Shown: positions 1 to 5,523 of the stretch, piece after piece
How the letters are laid out: every line of letters begins with the position of its first letter
How positions within the stretch are numbered: the stretch's first letter is position 1
Origin: Propionibacteriaceae bacterium
GTDB lineage: Bacteria > Actinomycetota > Actinomycetes > Propionibacteriales > Propionibacteriaceae
DNA: 8,187 nt
Direction of reading: 5' to 3'
NCBI GenBank assembly: GCA_009778535.1
Contig: WRJP01000082.1
Span: forward strand, 1 to 8,187
The notes under the pieces: model-generated
What the model was told of the DNA's origin: nothing
Seen by the model: only the letters and a program-made list of their open reading frames with translations
Database searches by the model: none
Translations under genes and position numbers: made by a program

Positions 1-101
1 CTTGTCACTCCAAAGTCGAAAGCAGTTAAGACTCTGCTATCAGAGGGCACTATTCCATGTCCCATCACTGCAACCAGGGTTGGCGTCTTCGGGTCAGTCA
101 T
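1..101 (-). CDS. Class IV aminotransferase (aminodeoxychorismate lyase-like), N-terminus only
   Basis: The minus strand is open from an ATG at 101 to the window edge (33 codons plus two bases) and encodes MTDPKTPTLVAVMGHGIVPS followed by DSRVLTAFDFGVT. The remaining AG would begin an Arg codon. This matches the N-terminal signature of PLP-dependent fold-type IV enzymes in actinobacteria, roughly 'G.GvvdpD.pvl.adD.gv.RGDG.FE'. That family includes 4-amino-4-deoxychorismate lyase (PabC), branched-chain and D-amino-acid aminotransferases. An in-frame ATG at 140 has no recognisable ribosome site, while 101 has GGACGAG about 5 nt upstream, so 101 is preferred. The catalytic Lys and substrate residues lie outside the window, so the exact reaction cannot be assigned. 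It follows glnA on the same strand, but a hairpin lies between them. Confidence 0.72.
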   Translation of the reverse strand, partial: MTDPKTPTLVAVMGHGIVPSDSRVLTAFDFGVT

Positions 102-257
102 ATAGTCTCGTCCAAGCTGTCGGGGTACGGAAACTAGCATATAGCTTTCGGGTAAACTGTCACATTATTTAAGCAAAAGCATAAAGTGTCGCTACAGCTA
201 TTTAGCGTTTTGTATCTGTTTTACCCGTAGATTGCTTGCATTTTCGGGCTGAAGCGA

Positions 258-288
258 CGTATCGCAACGCAACCAGCGAAGCGATACG
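258..288 (-). terminator. Terminator-like hairpin after glnA
   Basis: A perfect 8-bp inverted repeat (CGTATCGC at 258-265, GCGATACG at 281-288) encloses a second 3-bp stem (CGC/GCG) with a 5-nt loop, the two stems being separated by a symmetric 2x2 mismatch. It begins 26 nt past the glnA stop codon on the minus strand. No T-run follows, so this would be a tail-less terminator of the kind often proposed in actinobacteria. It could also be a protein-binding dyad upstream of the aminotransferase gene. The rest of 102-313 is AT-rich with no convincing promoter hexamers. Confidence 0.5.
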
Positions 289-313
289 CGTAGCTGTGAA
301 CGCTATTCAACTT

Positions 314-1735
314 TTAGATATCGAAGTACAGTTCAAATTCATGCGGATGCGGGCGTAGCTGAATCGCCTCGATATCGCTTCGTTTCATTCTTACCCAGGT
401 TTCAATCAAATCGCCGGTGAATACATCTCCGGCCAGCAGGTAGTCGTGATCTGCTTCAAGTGCACCCAACACTGCTTCCAAAGAAGATGGGAGCCGGGGG
501 ATGTCAGCATGGACTTCTGGGGGCAGTTCATACAAATCCTTATCGACTGGAGGCAGTGGCTCGGTTCGGTTTTGGATTCCATCCAACCCCGCAAGGAGCA
601 TGGCCGCGAACCCCAGATATGGATTAGACGAAGCGTCGGGGCACCGCGCCTCCAACCGTTTCGCCTTCGGATTTGAACCCGTAACCGGTATCCGGATAAA
701 CGCGGAACGGTTCCGGGAACTGTAAACCAGGTTTATCGGGGCTTCAAAGCCTGGAACCAGCCGGTGATAGGAATTCATCGTTGGGTTGGTAAACGCCAGC
801 AACGACGGGGCATGTGCGAGTAGCCCGCCGATATACCAGCGGGCAAGATCAGACAAACCGGCGTATCCAGCTTCGTCGTAGAAAAGCGGGATGCCGTTCT
901 TCCACAGTGATTGGTGGACGTGCATTCCCGACCCGTTGTCGCCAAATATCGGCTTCGGCATGAAAGTTACGGTCTTGCCTGCTCCCCAGCCGGTATTCTT
1001 AACGATGTACTTGAATTTGAGCACATCATCGGCGGCGGCAAGCATGGTGTTGAAGGTGTAGTTAATCTCGGCTTGTCCACCAGTCCCGGCCTCATGATGG
1101 GAGCGTTCAACCAATAATCCAGCCGTTTCCAAATTAGTGACCATCTCATCACGTAAATCTGCAAAGTGATCTAGCGGAGGTACCGGAAAATAGCCGCCCT
1201 TGTACTTCACTTTGTAGGCGCGATTGCCGCCTTCCTCCTCGCGCCCCGAATTCCAAGCCCCGGCTTCAGAGTCGAGGTAGTAGAAAGACGCGTTTTCCTT
1301 TGTTTCAAAGCGCGCAGAGTCGAAAATGTAGAACTCTGCTTCAGCTCCAAAGAAGGCGCTGTCGGCAACGCCGGTGCTCGCCAAATAGCTTTCGGCTTTG
1401 CGTGCAATGTTTCGCGGGTCACGGCTGAAAGGTTCTTTCGTCAACGGGTCGTGTACAAAGAAATTCAACGCCAAGGTTTTTTTGGCACGGAACGGGTCGA
1501 TGAACGCTGTAGTCGGGTCGGGCAGCAGCACCATGTCAGATTCGTGAATCTTTTGAAAACCCCGAATCGAAGAGCCGTCGAAGGCCAACCCTTCTTCAAA
1601 AACATCCAGCCCAAAGGTTTTCGCTGGAACCGCAAAGTGCTGCATGACACCAGGAAGGTCGCAGAAACGAACGTCGATAGTTTCAACGGACTCCGCTGCT
1701 ATGTATGCCAGCAAATCCGCTGCGCTGGGGAACAT
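314..1735 (-). CDS. glnA: Type I-beta glutamine synthetase, GlnA (GlnA1-like)
   Basis: Catalyses ATP-dependent amidation of glutamate with ammonium in the cytoplasm, as a dodecamer; this is the central step of ammonium assimilation. The product is 473-474 residues, the usual GSI length. Residues below are numbered from the upstream ATG at 1738. Visible signatures are the beta-Grasp region with LAFDGSSIRGF (51-61), metal ligands E133, E135, E216, E224, H273 and E363, the NPT...SYHRLVPGFEAP loop (318-334), and the GSI-beta insertion around 162-186. Tyr403 in KDLYELPPE matches the adenylylation site, so regulation by a GlnE-type adenylyltransferase is expected. The sequence reads nearly like mycobacterial GlnA1. 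Tandem ATGs occur at 1738 and 1735; the AGGAGG at 1745-1740 is 1 nt from the first and 4 nt from the second, so the second is preferred. It is preceded by a GlnR-like box array and followed by a hairpin, suggesting a single-gene transcript. Confidence 0.98.
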   Translation of the reverse strand: MFPSAADLLAYIAAESVETIDVRFCDLPGVMQHFAVPAKTFGLDVFEEGLAFDGSSIRGFQKIHESDMVLLPDPTTAFIDPFRAKKTLALNFFVHDPLTKEPFSRDPRNIARKAESYLASTGVADSAFFGAEAEFYIFDSARFETKENASFYYLDSEAGAWNSGREEEGGNRAYKVKYKGGYFPVPPLDHFADLRDEMVTNLETAGLLVERSHHEAGTGGQAEINYTFNTMLAAADDVLKFKYIVKNTGWGAGKTVTFMPKPIFGDNGSGMHVHQSLWKNGIPLFYDEAGYAGLSDLARWYIGGLLAHAPSLLAFTNPTMNSYHRLVPGFEAPINLVYSSRNRSAFIRIPVTGSNPKAKRLEARCPDASSNPYLGFAAMLLAGLDGIQNRTEPLPPVDKDLYELPPEVHADIPRLPSSLEAVLGALEADHDYLLAGDVFTGDLIETWVRMKRSDIEAIQLRPHPHEFELYFDI

Positions 1736-1778
1736 CATTCCTCCTGAGTTAATGTGTTAGTAAAGCTATCGACAGACG

Positions 1779-1816
1779 GTAACCCACCGGTTGCGTCGCT
1801 GTTTCAGCCTCGTAAC
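1779..1816 (-). promoter_or_regulatory. GlnR-type box array upstream of glnA
   Basis: Read on the minus strand, four 5-bp half-sites occur with exactly 6 bp between each: GTTAC (1816-1812), GAAAC (1805-1801), GCAAC (1794-1790), GTTAC (1783-1779). The first pair matches the published actinobacterial GlnR consensus GTnAC-n6-GaAAC perfectly; the second pair is degenerate but in phase. The 11-bp period is typical of OmpR-family tandem binding. A weak -10 candidate, TTTACT (1764-1759), lies 14 bp downstream, so the array would occupy the -35 position, as an activator does. GlnR itself is not in the window; PhoP or MtrA can bind similar sequences. Confidence 0.72.
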
Positions 1817-1827
1817 ATGTACAAGCT

Positions 1828-1839
1828 GGACAATTGTCC
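1828..1839. repeat. Perfect 12-bp palindrome GGACAATTGTCC
   Basis: A fully self-complementary 12-mer lies between the DHHW gene stop (1879) and the GlnR-like array (ending at 1816). It is too compact to form a stable RNA hairpin but has the form of a dimeric regulator site. No known regulator consensus is recognised with confidence. Its position suggests a second input to glnA transcription. Confidence 0.45.
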
Positions 1840-1878
1840 CACACCATATCGCTGCTGCGGCAACTATCAGGTAACCAG

Positions 1879-2982
1879 CTAGCGAATCGGAACCATTAAG
1901 GTGTCGGAGTTGTTCAGGATTTGAGAACTGTATACGAAAAGAACGTCGGCAGCTGGCGGTACCTGGAGATATTGATCAAGGAGTTCAATGTGGAGATAGC
2001 GCAGGTCGATCACAGTGATTTTCCGGTAGGCAGGCAGTAACAGCGGAGCCAGAGCTGAGCCAAACGAATCCCGAAAGAGAACAAGCTCACGTTCGGTAGT
2101 TGCGGCTGGGTTTTCCAAGACGATCAGCGGCTGCGACCCCGCCATATAGAGGTTGTACGGATCAAGCTGCTCGAACAGGTCAAGTTGATAAATCGGAGCA
2201 GGTTCGAAAAGGCCGGTTTGCGGGTTCAAATAGTTTGCCGTTGACTGATCAATGCTCGCACTGGTCAGGTAGGTCATGACATCGGGCAGCAGTGGCAGTG
2301 CCAGTTGGCTGGCGTAGACCCCGCTGAATGAGCCAGCAGTTAGGCTTTGCAGCGTTTGGGTGTAGCTAGCATCAAAACCCATCGCCTCGCCCAGGGCTGC
2401 CACTACCGGCGTGATACGCGATTGATCCCAGTGCAGGTCGGTGCTGTAGTAGGCGTCTAGGTTCAGCGCTTGGGTCAGGTCGATCTCAGTAAGGTCGGAC
2501 AATCGCTCGCTCAGCAGTTGGTGGACTAGCAGCCGGTCGTAGCCTGGGAAGTTTCGACTGGTGTAATAGCTCTTGTCTGGCACTATTGCGTAATAGAGCC
2601 GCTGACTTTCTAGGCCAGCGGCCACAATCTTGATTTTTTCAGCCATGCGCGTGGCAGAGGCGACGTTTACCGGCTCAAACTTGCCAGCATGCCCGTCGGC
2701 TAGGTAAAGCCCGTCCAGGTCGGATTGCCTAAATGCCTTCAGCACGGTGAAAGCCTTTAACGCTCGAAAACCGTCGCGTCCGGGAAAGCGATCAGCTACA
2801 AAATCCTCGAAACCCTCCATCCAGCCCTGGTCAACTAGGCTGCTGAGCGCTGGCATTGCAGCCAGCTGACGGCGTTCGCTGCGCAACATGTCAGGGGTTT
2901 GCGCAAATAGCTGCACGAGACCACCGCCTGCAAGCACGAGGGCGAAGGCCACTGTGCTGGCTATGGCGCGTAGGTTTGTCAT
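1879..2982 (-). CDS. AlgX/AlgJ-like DHHW-type SGNH protein (MBOAT partner)
   Basis: This 367-residue protein is probably anchored by an N-terminal hydrophobic segment (about residues 4-26) and acts outside the membrane. It resembles the DHHW family, distant relatives of AlgJ/AlgX SGNH-hydrolase-fold acetyltransferases that work with MBOAT proteins in O-acetylating exported polysaccharides. The catalytic motifs are visible: YYSTDLHW at about 178-185 supplies Asp182 and His184, and LFRDSFGSALAPLL at about 302-315 supplies the likely nucleophile Ser306. The family name motif is DHHW, but here the first His is Leu (DLHW); the Asp and second His expected to act in the triad remain. The ATG at 2982 has GGAG 6 nt upstream. 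The MBOAT gene ends 16 bp upstream, so the two are surely co-transcribed. The acceptor polymer cannot be told from this window. Confidence 0.85.
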   Translation of the reverse strand: MTNLRAIASTVAFALVLAGGGLVQLFAQTPDMLRSERRQLAAMPALSSLVDQGWMEGFEDFVADRFPGRDGFRALKAFTVLKAFRQSDLDGLYLADGHAGKFEPVNVASATRMAEKIKIVAAGLESQRLYYAIVPDKSYYTSRNFPGYDRLLVHQLLSERLSDLTEIDLTQALNLDAYYSTDLHWDQSRITPVVAALGEAMGFDASYTQTLQSLTAGSFSGVYASQLALPLLPDVMTYLTSASIDQSTANYLNPQTGLFEPAPIYQLDLFEQLDPYNLYMAGSQPLIVLENPAATTERELVLFRDSFGSALAPLLLPAYRKITVIDLRYLHIELLDQYLQVPPAADVLFVYSSQILNNSDTLMVPIR

Positions 2983-2998
2983 AGGTTGCTCCGTACCA

Positions 2999-4408
2999 CT
3001 AGAACCTGAAGTAGATGAAAGGATTGAACGTCGAGTTCACCAAGAACGCTGTGCACAGCACCAGCAGACCAATCAAGACGACTGGCTCAGCTACCGCCGC
3101 GAACTTCGGGTAGCGTTCTGCCAGCCATTTTCCCGCTTTAGTGGGCAGCGGGGTGGCTCCGATGCTAGCCATTACGAGCACCAGAGCGTAGCTTTCAACG
3201 TGGTACCAGGCGGTTGGATCGGCGCCGACTCCGTTAGCGCCGAACAACGCTCCCAAGGTTTCCAATGCTCCACCCAAACTGCCTGCGTCGAAAAACACCC
3301 AACCGATCAATACGATCAACCAGGTGTAGCAACGCGTCAGCCAGTTGGGTAGCTTCTCTAAAGTGCCAGATAGCAGGAATTTCTCGATGATGAGAATCAC
3401 GGCGAAGTAGCCGCCCCAGGCGATGAAGTTCCAGGCTGCACCATGCCAAAAGCCGGTTAAACTCCAAACGAGCAGCAGGTTGAGACAGATTCGCCGGATC
3501 GGGACACGGCTGCCGCCAAGTGGGAAGTAAACGTAATCCCGAAACCAACTCGAAAGCGAAATATGCCAGCGTCGCCAAAAATCGGTGATGCTGACTGCTA
3601 TGTAGGGATAGTTGAAGTTTTCTTTGAACCGGAATCCGAAGATGCGCCCTAAACCAATCGCCATATCGGAATATGCCGAGAAATCGAAATAGATTTGTAA
3701 AGCGAAAGCTATTAGGTATCCCCAAGCGGCCAGAGTACTTGAGTGTTCGGTGTTGCCTAAAGTTGCAGCCAGTTTTCCCATCGTGTTGGCCAAGATGACT
3801 TTTTTAGCTAAGCCGATTACGAACCGTCTGGCTCCGGCAGCAAAATCTTCTATGCTGTGCGTCCGACTCGTCAGCGCCTCGCTAATATCGGCATATCGGA
3901 TAATCGGTCCGGCGATGAGTTGCGGAAATAGCGAAACATAGGTGGCAAAGGTTCCCAGATTGCGTTGGACAGCGATGGTTCCGCGATATAAGTCGATGAG
4001 GTAGCTGAGAATCTGGAAGGTGTAGAAGCTGATTCCCAGTGGCAACAGCAGTTTGAGTGCTGGTAGGTCGCTTCCAAATAGCGCGTTCAGGTTGTCAATG
4101 AAGAAGTCGGTGTATTTGTAGCAAAGCAGTGTGCTCAAGGCGACACCGACGCTGGCGACGAACACCGTCTTGAATCCCCAGCGGCCGCGCAGCCGTTCTA
4201 AAGCCAGCCCGAAGCCCCATGCCGCAACGATCTGGGCAGCCAAGATGACCAGATACCAAAAACCGCCCCAAGCGTAGAAGACCATGCCGGCGCCCAAAAG
4301 CACATGGTTGCGTCCCTTGGGTGAATCTGTTCGTTGGGGCACCAAAAAGTAAACCAGCAGTGTGGCCGGTAAGAATGCGTAGAGAAAGGTGACGCTTGAG
4401 AAAAGCAC
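2999..4408 (-). CDS. MBOAT-family membrane O-acyltransferase (AlgI/DltB-like)
   Basis: A 469-residue polytopic membrane protein of the membrane-bound O-acyltransferase family. Such proteins pass an acyl group, usually acetyl, across the membrane to an extracytoplasmic partner that modifies a cell-surface polymer. The conserved core is complete: LLPLGISFYTFQILSYLIDLYR (about 121-142), FPQLIAGPIIRY (161-172), FDFSAYSDMAIG (241-252), WRRWHISLSSWFRDYVYFPLGG (278-299) and SLTGFWHGAAWNF (316-328). His322 in the last motif is the presumed catalytic residue, and His282 is also conserved. The start is GTG at 4408, with GGGG 6 nt upstream. The DHHW gene follows after 16 bp, the usual MBOAT plus SGNH partner arrangement. 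AlgI-like is the best description; no alginate genes are present, so the substrate is open. Confidence 0.95.
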   Translation of the reverse strand: MLFSSVTFLYAFLPATLLVYFLVPQRTDSPKGRNHVLLGAGMVFYAWGGFWYLVILAAQIVAAWGFGLALERLRGRWGFKTVFVASVGVALSTLLCYKYTDFFIDNLNALFGSDLPALKLLLPLGISFYTFQILSYLIDLYRGTIAVQRNLGTFATYVSLFPQLIAGPIIRYADISEALTSRTHSIEDFAAGARRFVIGLAKKVILANTMGKLAATLGNTEHSSTLAAWGYLIAFALQIYFDFSAYSDMAIGLGRIFGFRFKENFNYPYIAVSITDFWRRWHISLSSWFRDYVYFPLGGSRVPIRRICLNLLLVWSLTGFWHGAAWNFIAWGGYFAVILIIEKFLLSGTLEKLPNWLTRCYTWLIVLIGWVFFDAGSLGGALETLGALFGANGVGADPTAWYHVESYALVLVMASIGATPLPTKAGKWLAERYPKFAAVAEPVVLIGLLVLCTAFLVNSTFNPFIYFRF

Positions 4409-4485
4409 TTTTCGCCCCGCTTTGTAGTGGTTTGTTGGCCTACCAAATTTTTCGCTGTGGGTGTATCAACTATTTAGTCGTTTTA

Positions 4486-5025
4486 CTATGGGCCAGTATA
4501 GAAAATTACCGGTTCGCTAGCGGTGTTATTAGATAGCTTGTTGAATGCTTCAACCAATGCCCCAGTGCCATTCTGGGTTCCGACTGCCAGCATGACATAG
4601 CTTCCCGCAGTGACCACCAGGCTACGTTCCGGCATGACACAAATCCACTGGGTCGAATCAAATTCAGCGGCGACCAACTGTGCCACTTCACTGGCTGCCG
4701 CAGTATCATTTGCCTGGATGAGGACGGTGGTTTGTGCGGAAGTTATCATCCCAGCCTTCGAACTGAAGGCCGCAGTTACGAGTTGTCCAAATTTTTCTCC
4801 CGGGATACCGGCAGCAAATTCGGAGTTCTCGGCCGTTACCGGCTCGTCGAAACTTCCCATCATCTGCTGTTCGGTCGGCAAGGTTGCGTTTGCCTCAGCA
4901 ACTAGTGGCGGCAGTAGTGTCGCAGGGTCGCCGGTTATTACGTCTCCTGCTGGGCTACCTGAGCAGGCAGACAGCAGAGCTAAGGTGAGTAGCGGAGCCA
5001 AGAAGCCGCTGATTTTCTTCATCAT
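4486..5025 (-). CDS. Small secreted lipoprotein, possibly DUF4358-like
   Basis: The 179-residue product starts with a lipoprotein signal peptide: MMKK, a hydrophobic core, then the lipobox LSAC with Cys21 as the lipidated residue. The mature part is acidic, with a SSKAG...TTVLIQANDTAAASEVAQLV segment, then WICVMPERSLVVTAGSYVMLAVG (about 129-151) and a final amphipathic AFNKL helix. This order (a short repeat-like strand, WICV, a hydrophobic GxYVxL strand) resembles DUF4358 lipoproteins, which often lie beside MBOAT/DHHW genes in Clostridia. That family call is from memory of the pattern and is tentative. Tandem ATGs occur at 5025 and 5022; neither has a strong ribosome site. The MBOAT gene starts 77 bp downstream on the same strand, so a shared envelope role is an inference from position. 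Confidence 0.72.
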   Translation of the reverse strand: MMKKISGFLAPLLTLALLSACSGSPAGDVITGDPATLLPPLVAEANATLPTEQQMMGSFDEPVTAENSEFAAGIPGEKFGQLVTAAFSSKAGMITSAQTTVLIQANDTAAASEVAQLVAAEFDSTQWICVMPERSLVVTAGSYVMLAVGTQNGTGALVEAFNKLSNNTASEPVIFYTGP

Positions 5026-5108
5026 GGGCGCAAGTCTTTCACATCAAGAAAAATCTACGCTCTTTCCGCGCCGCAAGTGGCTGGTTAGGAGTTTCATCTG
5101 TACTGGGG

Positions 5109-5185
5109 TGGTGGCCAGGACCAGAATCGAACTGGTGACCTCTTCCTTTTCAGGGAAGCGCTACTACCGACTGAGCTACCTGGCC
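5109..5185 (-). tRNA. tRNA-Phe (GAA)
   Basis: The minus strand folds as a cloverleaf: acceptor GGCCAGG/CCTGGCC (7 bp), anticodon stem CTTCC/GGAAG with loop CTGAAAA (anticodon GAA), T arm ACCAG-TTCGATT-CTGGT, discriminator A, and an encoded CCA. It is 77 nt long. The D-arm has one more base than the common form, so its fourth pair (C with U) is unpaired. It lies 2 nt downstream of tRNA-Asp and must be processed from a joint transcript. Confidence 0.97.
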
Positions 5186-5187
5186 AA

Positions 5188-5264
5188 TGGCGACCCCGAC
5201 GGGACTTGAACCCGCGACCTTCGGCGTGACAGGCCGACGCGCTAACCAACTGCGCTACGGGGCC
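5188..5264 (-). tRNA. tRNA-Asp (GTC)
   Basis: The minus strand folds as a complete 77-nt cloverleaf: acceptor GGCCCCG/CGGGGTC with one G-U pair, D stem GCGC/GCGC, anticodon stem TCGGC/GCCGA with loop CTGTCAC (anticodon GTC), T stem GCGGG/CCCGT, discriminator G (an Asp identity base), and an encoded CCA. It is the promoter-proximal gene of the Asp-Phe pair. Confidence 0.97.
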
Positions 5265-5277
5265 TTTGGCAGACCTC

Positions 5278-5295
5278 GCTGGCCATCTGGCCAGC
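5278..5295. repeat. 18-bp dyad in the tRNA-Asp leader
   Basis: GCTGGCCA and TGGCCAGC form a perfect 8-bp inverted repeat around a central TC. It lies between the -10 (5302-5307) and the tRNA-Asp 5' end (5264), at or just after the expected transcription start near 5295. It may be a leader hairpin removed during 5' processing, or an operator. No specific factor is recognised. Confidence 0.5.
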
Positions 5296-5301
5296 CCAGA
5301 A

Positions 5302-5331
5302 ACTATAACGTACCTTTCCAGCTTGAGAGAA
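5302..5331 (-). promoter_or_regulatory. Promoter for tRNA-Asp/tRNA-Phe
   Basis: On the minus strand the -10 is TATAGT (5307-5302), preceded at 18 bp by a poor -35, TTCTCT (5331-5326). A start near 5295 would give a leader of about 30 nt before tRNA-Asp. The -10 hexamer is the same as that of the divergent tRNA-Glu promoter, which supports the call. Confidence 0.5.
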
Positions 5332-5378
5332 ATCCACGTCATTGCAATTGATATTGTTAGCTGTGCAACCGGGTGCGT

Positions 5379-5408
5379 TTGGGGATGAGTGCGGTTCTCC
5401 CGTATAGT
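5379..5408 (+). promoter_or_regulatory. Promoter for tRNA-Glu
   Basis: TTGGGG (5379-5384) and TATAGT (5403-5408) are separated by 18 bp. Transcription would begin near 5414-5416, leaving a leader of only 7-9 nt before the tRNA, normal for a tRNA gene. Read-through would also transcribe the LacI-family gene. Confidence 0.6.
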
Positions 5409-5422
5409 TCTTCGGGCAACAA

Positions 5423-5495
5423 GTCCCCATCGTCTAGAGGCCTAGGACTCAGCCCTTTCAAGGCTGCAACGGCGGTTCGAATCCGCTTGGGGATG
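5423..5495 (+). tRNA. tRNA-Glu (TTC), CCA not encoded
   Basis: A clear cloverleaf: acceptor GTCCCCA/TGGGGAT, D arm GTCT/GGAC, anticodon stem CAGCC/GGCTG with loop CTTTCAA (anticodon TTC), T arm GGCGG-TTCGAAT-CCGCT, and discriminator G. The next three bases are CGA, so CCA must be added by the CCA-adding enzyme, unlike the two divergent tRNAs here. The first acceptor pair is G-U rather than G-C. The LacI-family start codon lies 28 nt downstream. Confidence 0.96.
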
Positions 5496-5523
5496 CGAGA
5501 AGAAATTGGATGGAAATCTCACG

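Noticed and set aside
2888..3352. 154-codon open frame on the plus strand
   Set aside because: It lies antisense to the end of the MBOAT gene and the start of the DHHW gene, both with clear family motifs; the translation is low-complexity and unlike any family.
4409..4485. Promoter for the MBOAT gene from TTGATA in the gap after the lipoprotein gene
   Set aside because: No acceptable -10 occurs at 16-18 bp; shared transcription with the lipoprotein gene is as likely.
4610..5209. 199-codon open frame on the plus strand
   Set aside because: It runs antisense through the lipoprotein and on through tRNA-Phe and part of tRNA-Asp; a frame crossing tRNA genes is a chance opening.
5342..5368. TTGCA/TGCAA inverted repeat between the tRNA promoters
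   Set aside because: Only 5 bp with a 17-nt gap in AT-rich DNA; expected by chance.
5109..5495. tRNA genes as an integration site for a mobile element
   Set aside because: No integrase, no duplicated tRNA 3' end and no phage or plasmid gene is visible; the flanking genes look like ordinary chromosomal genes.
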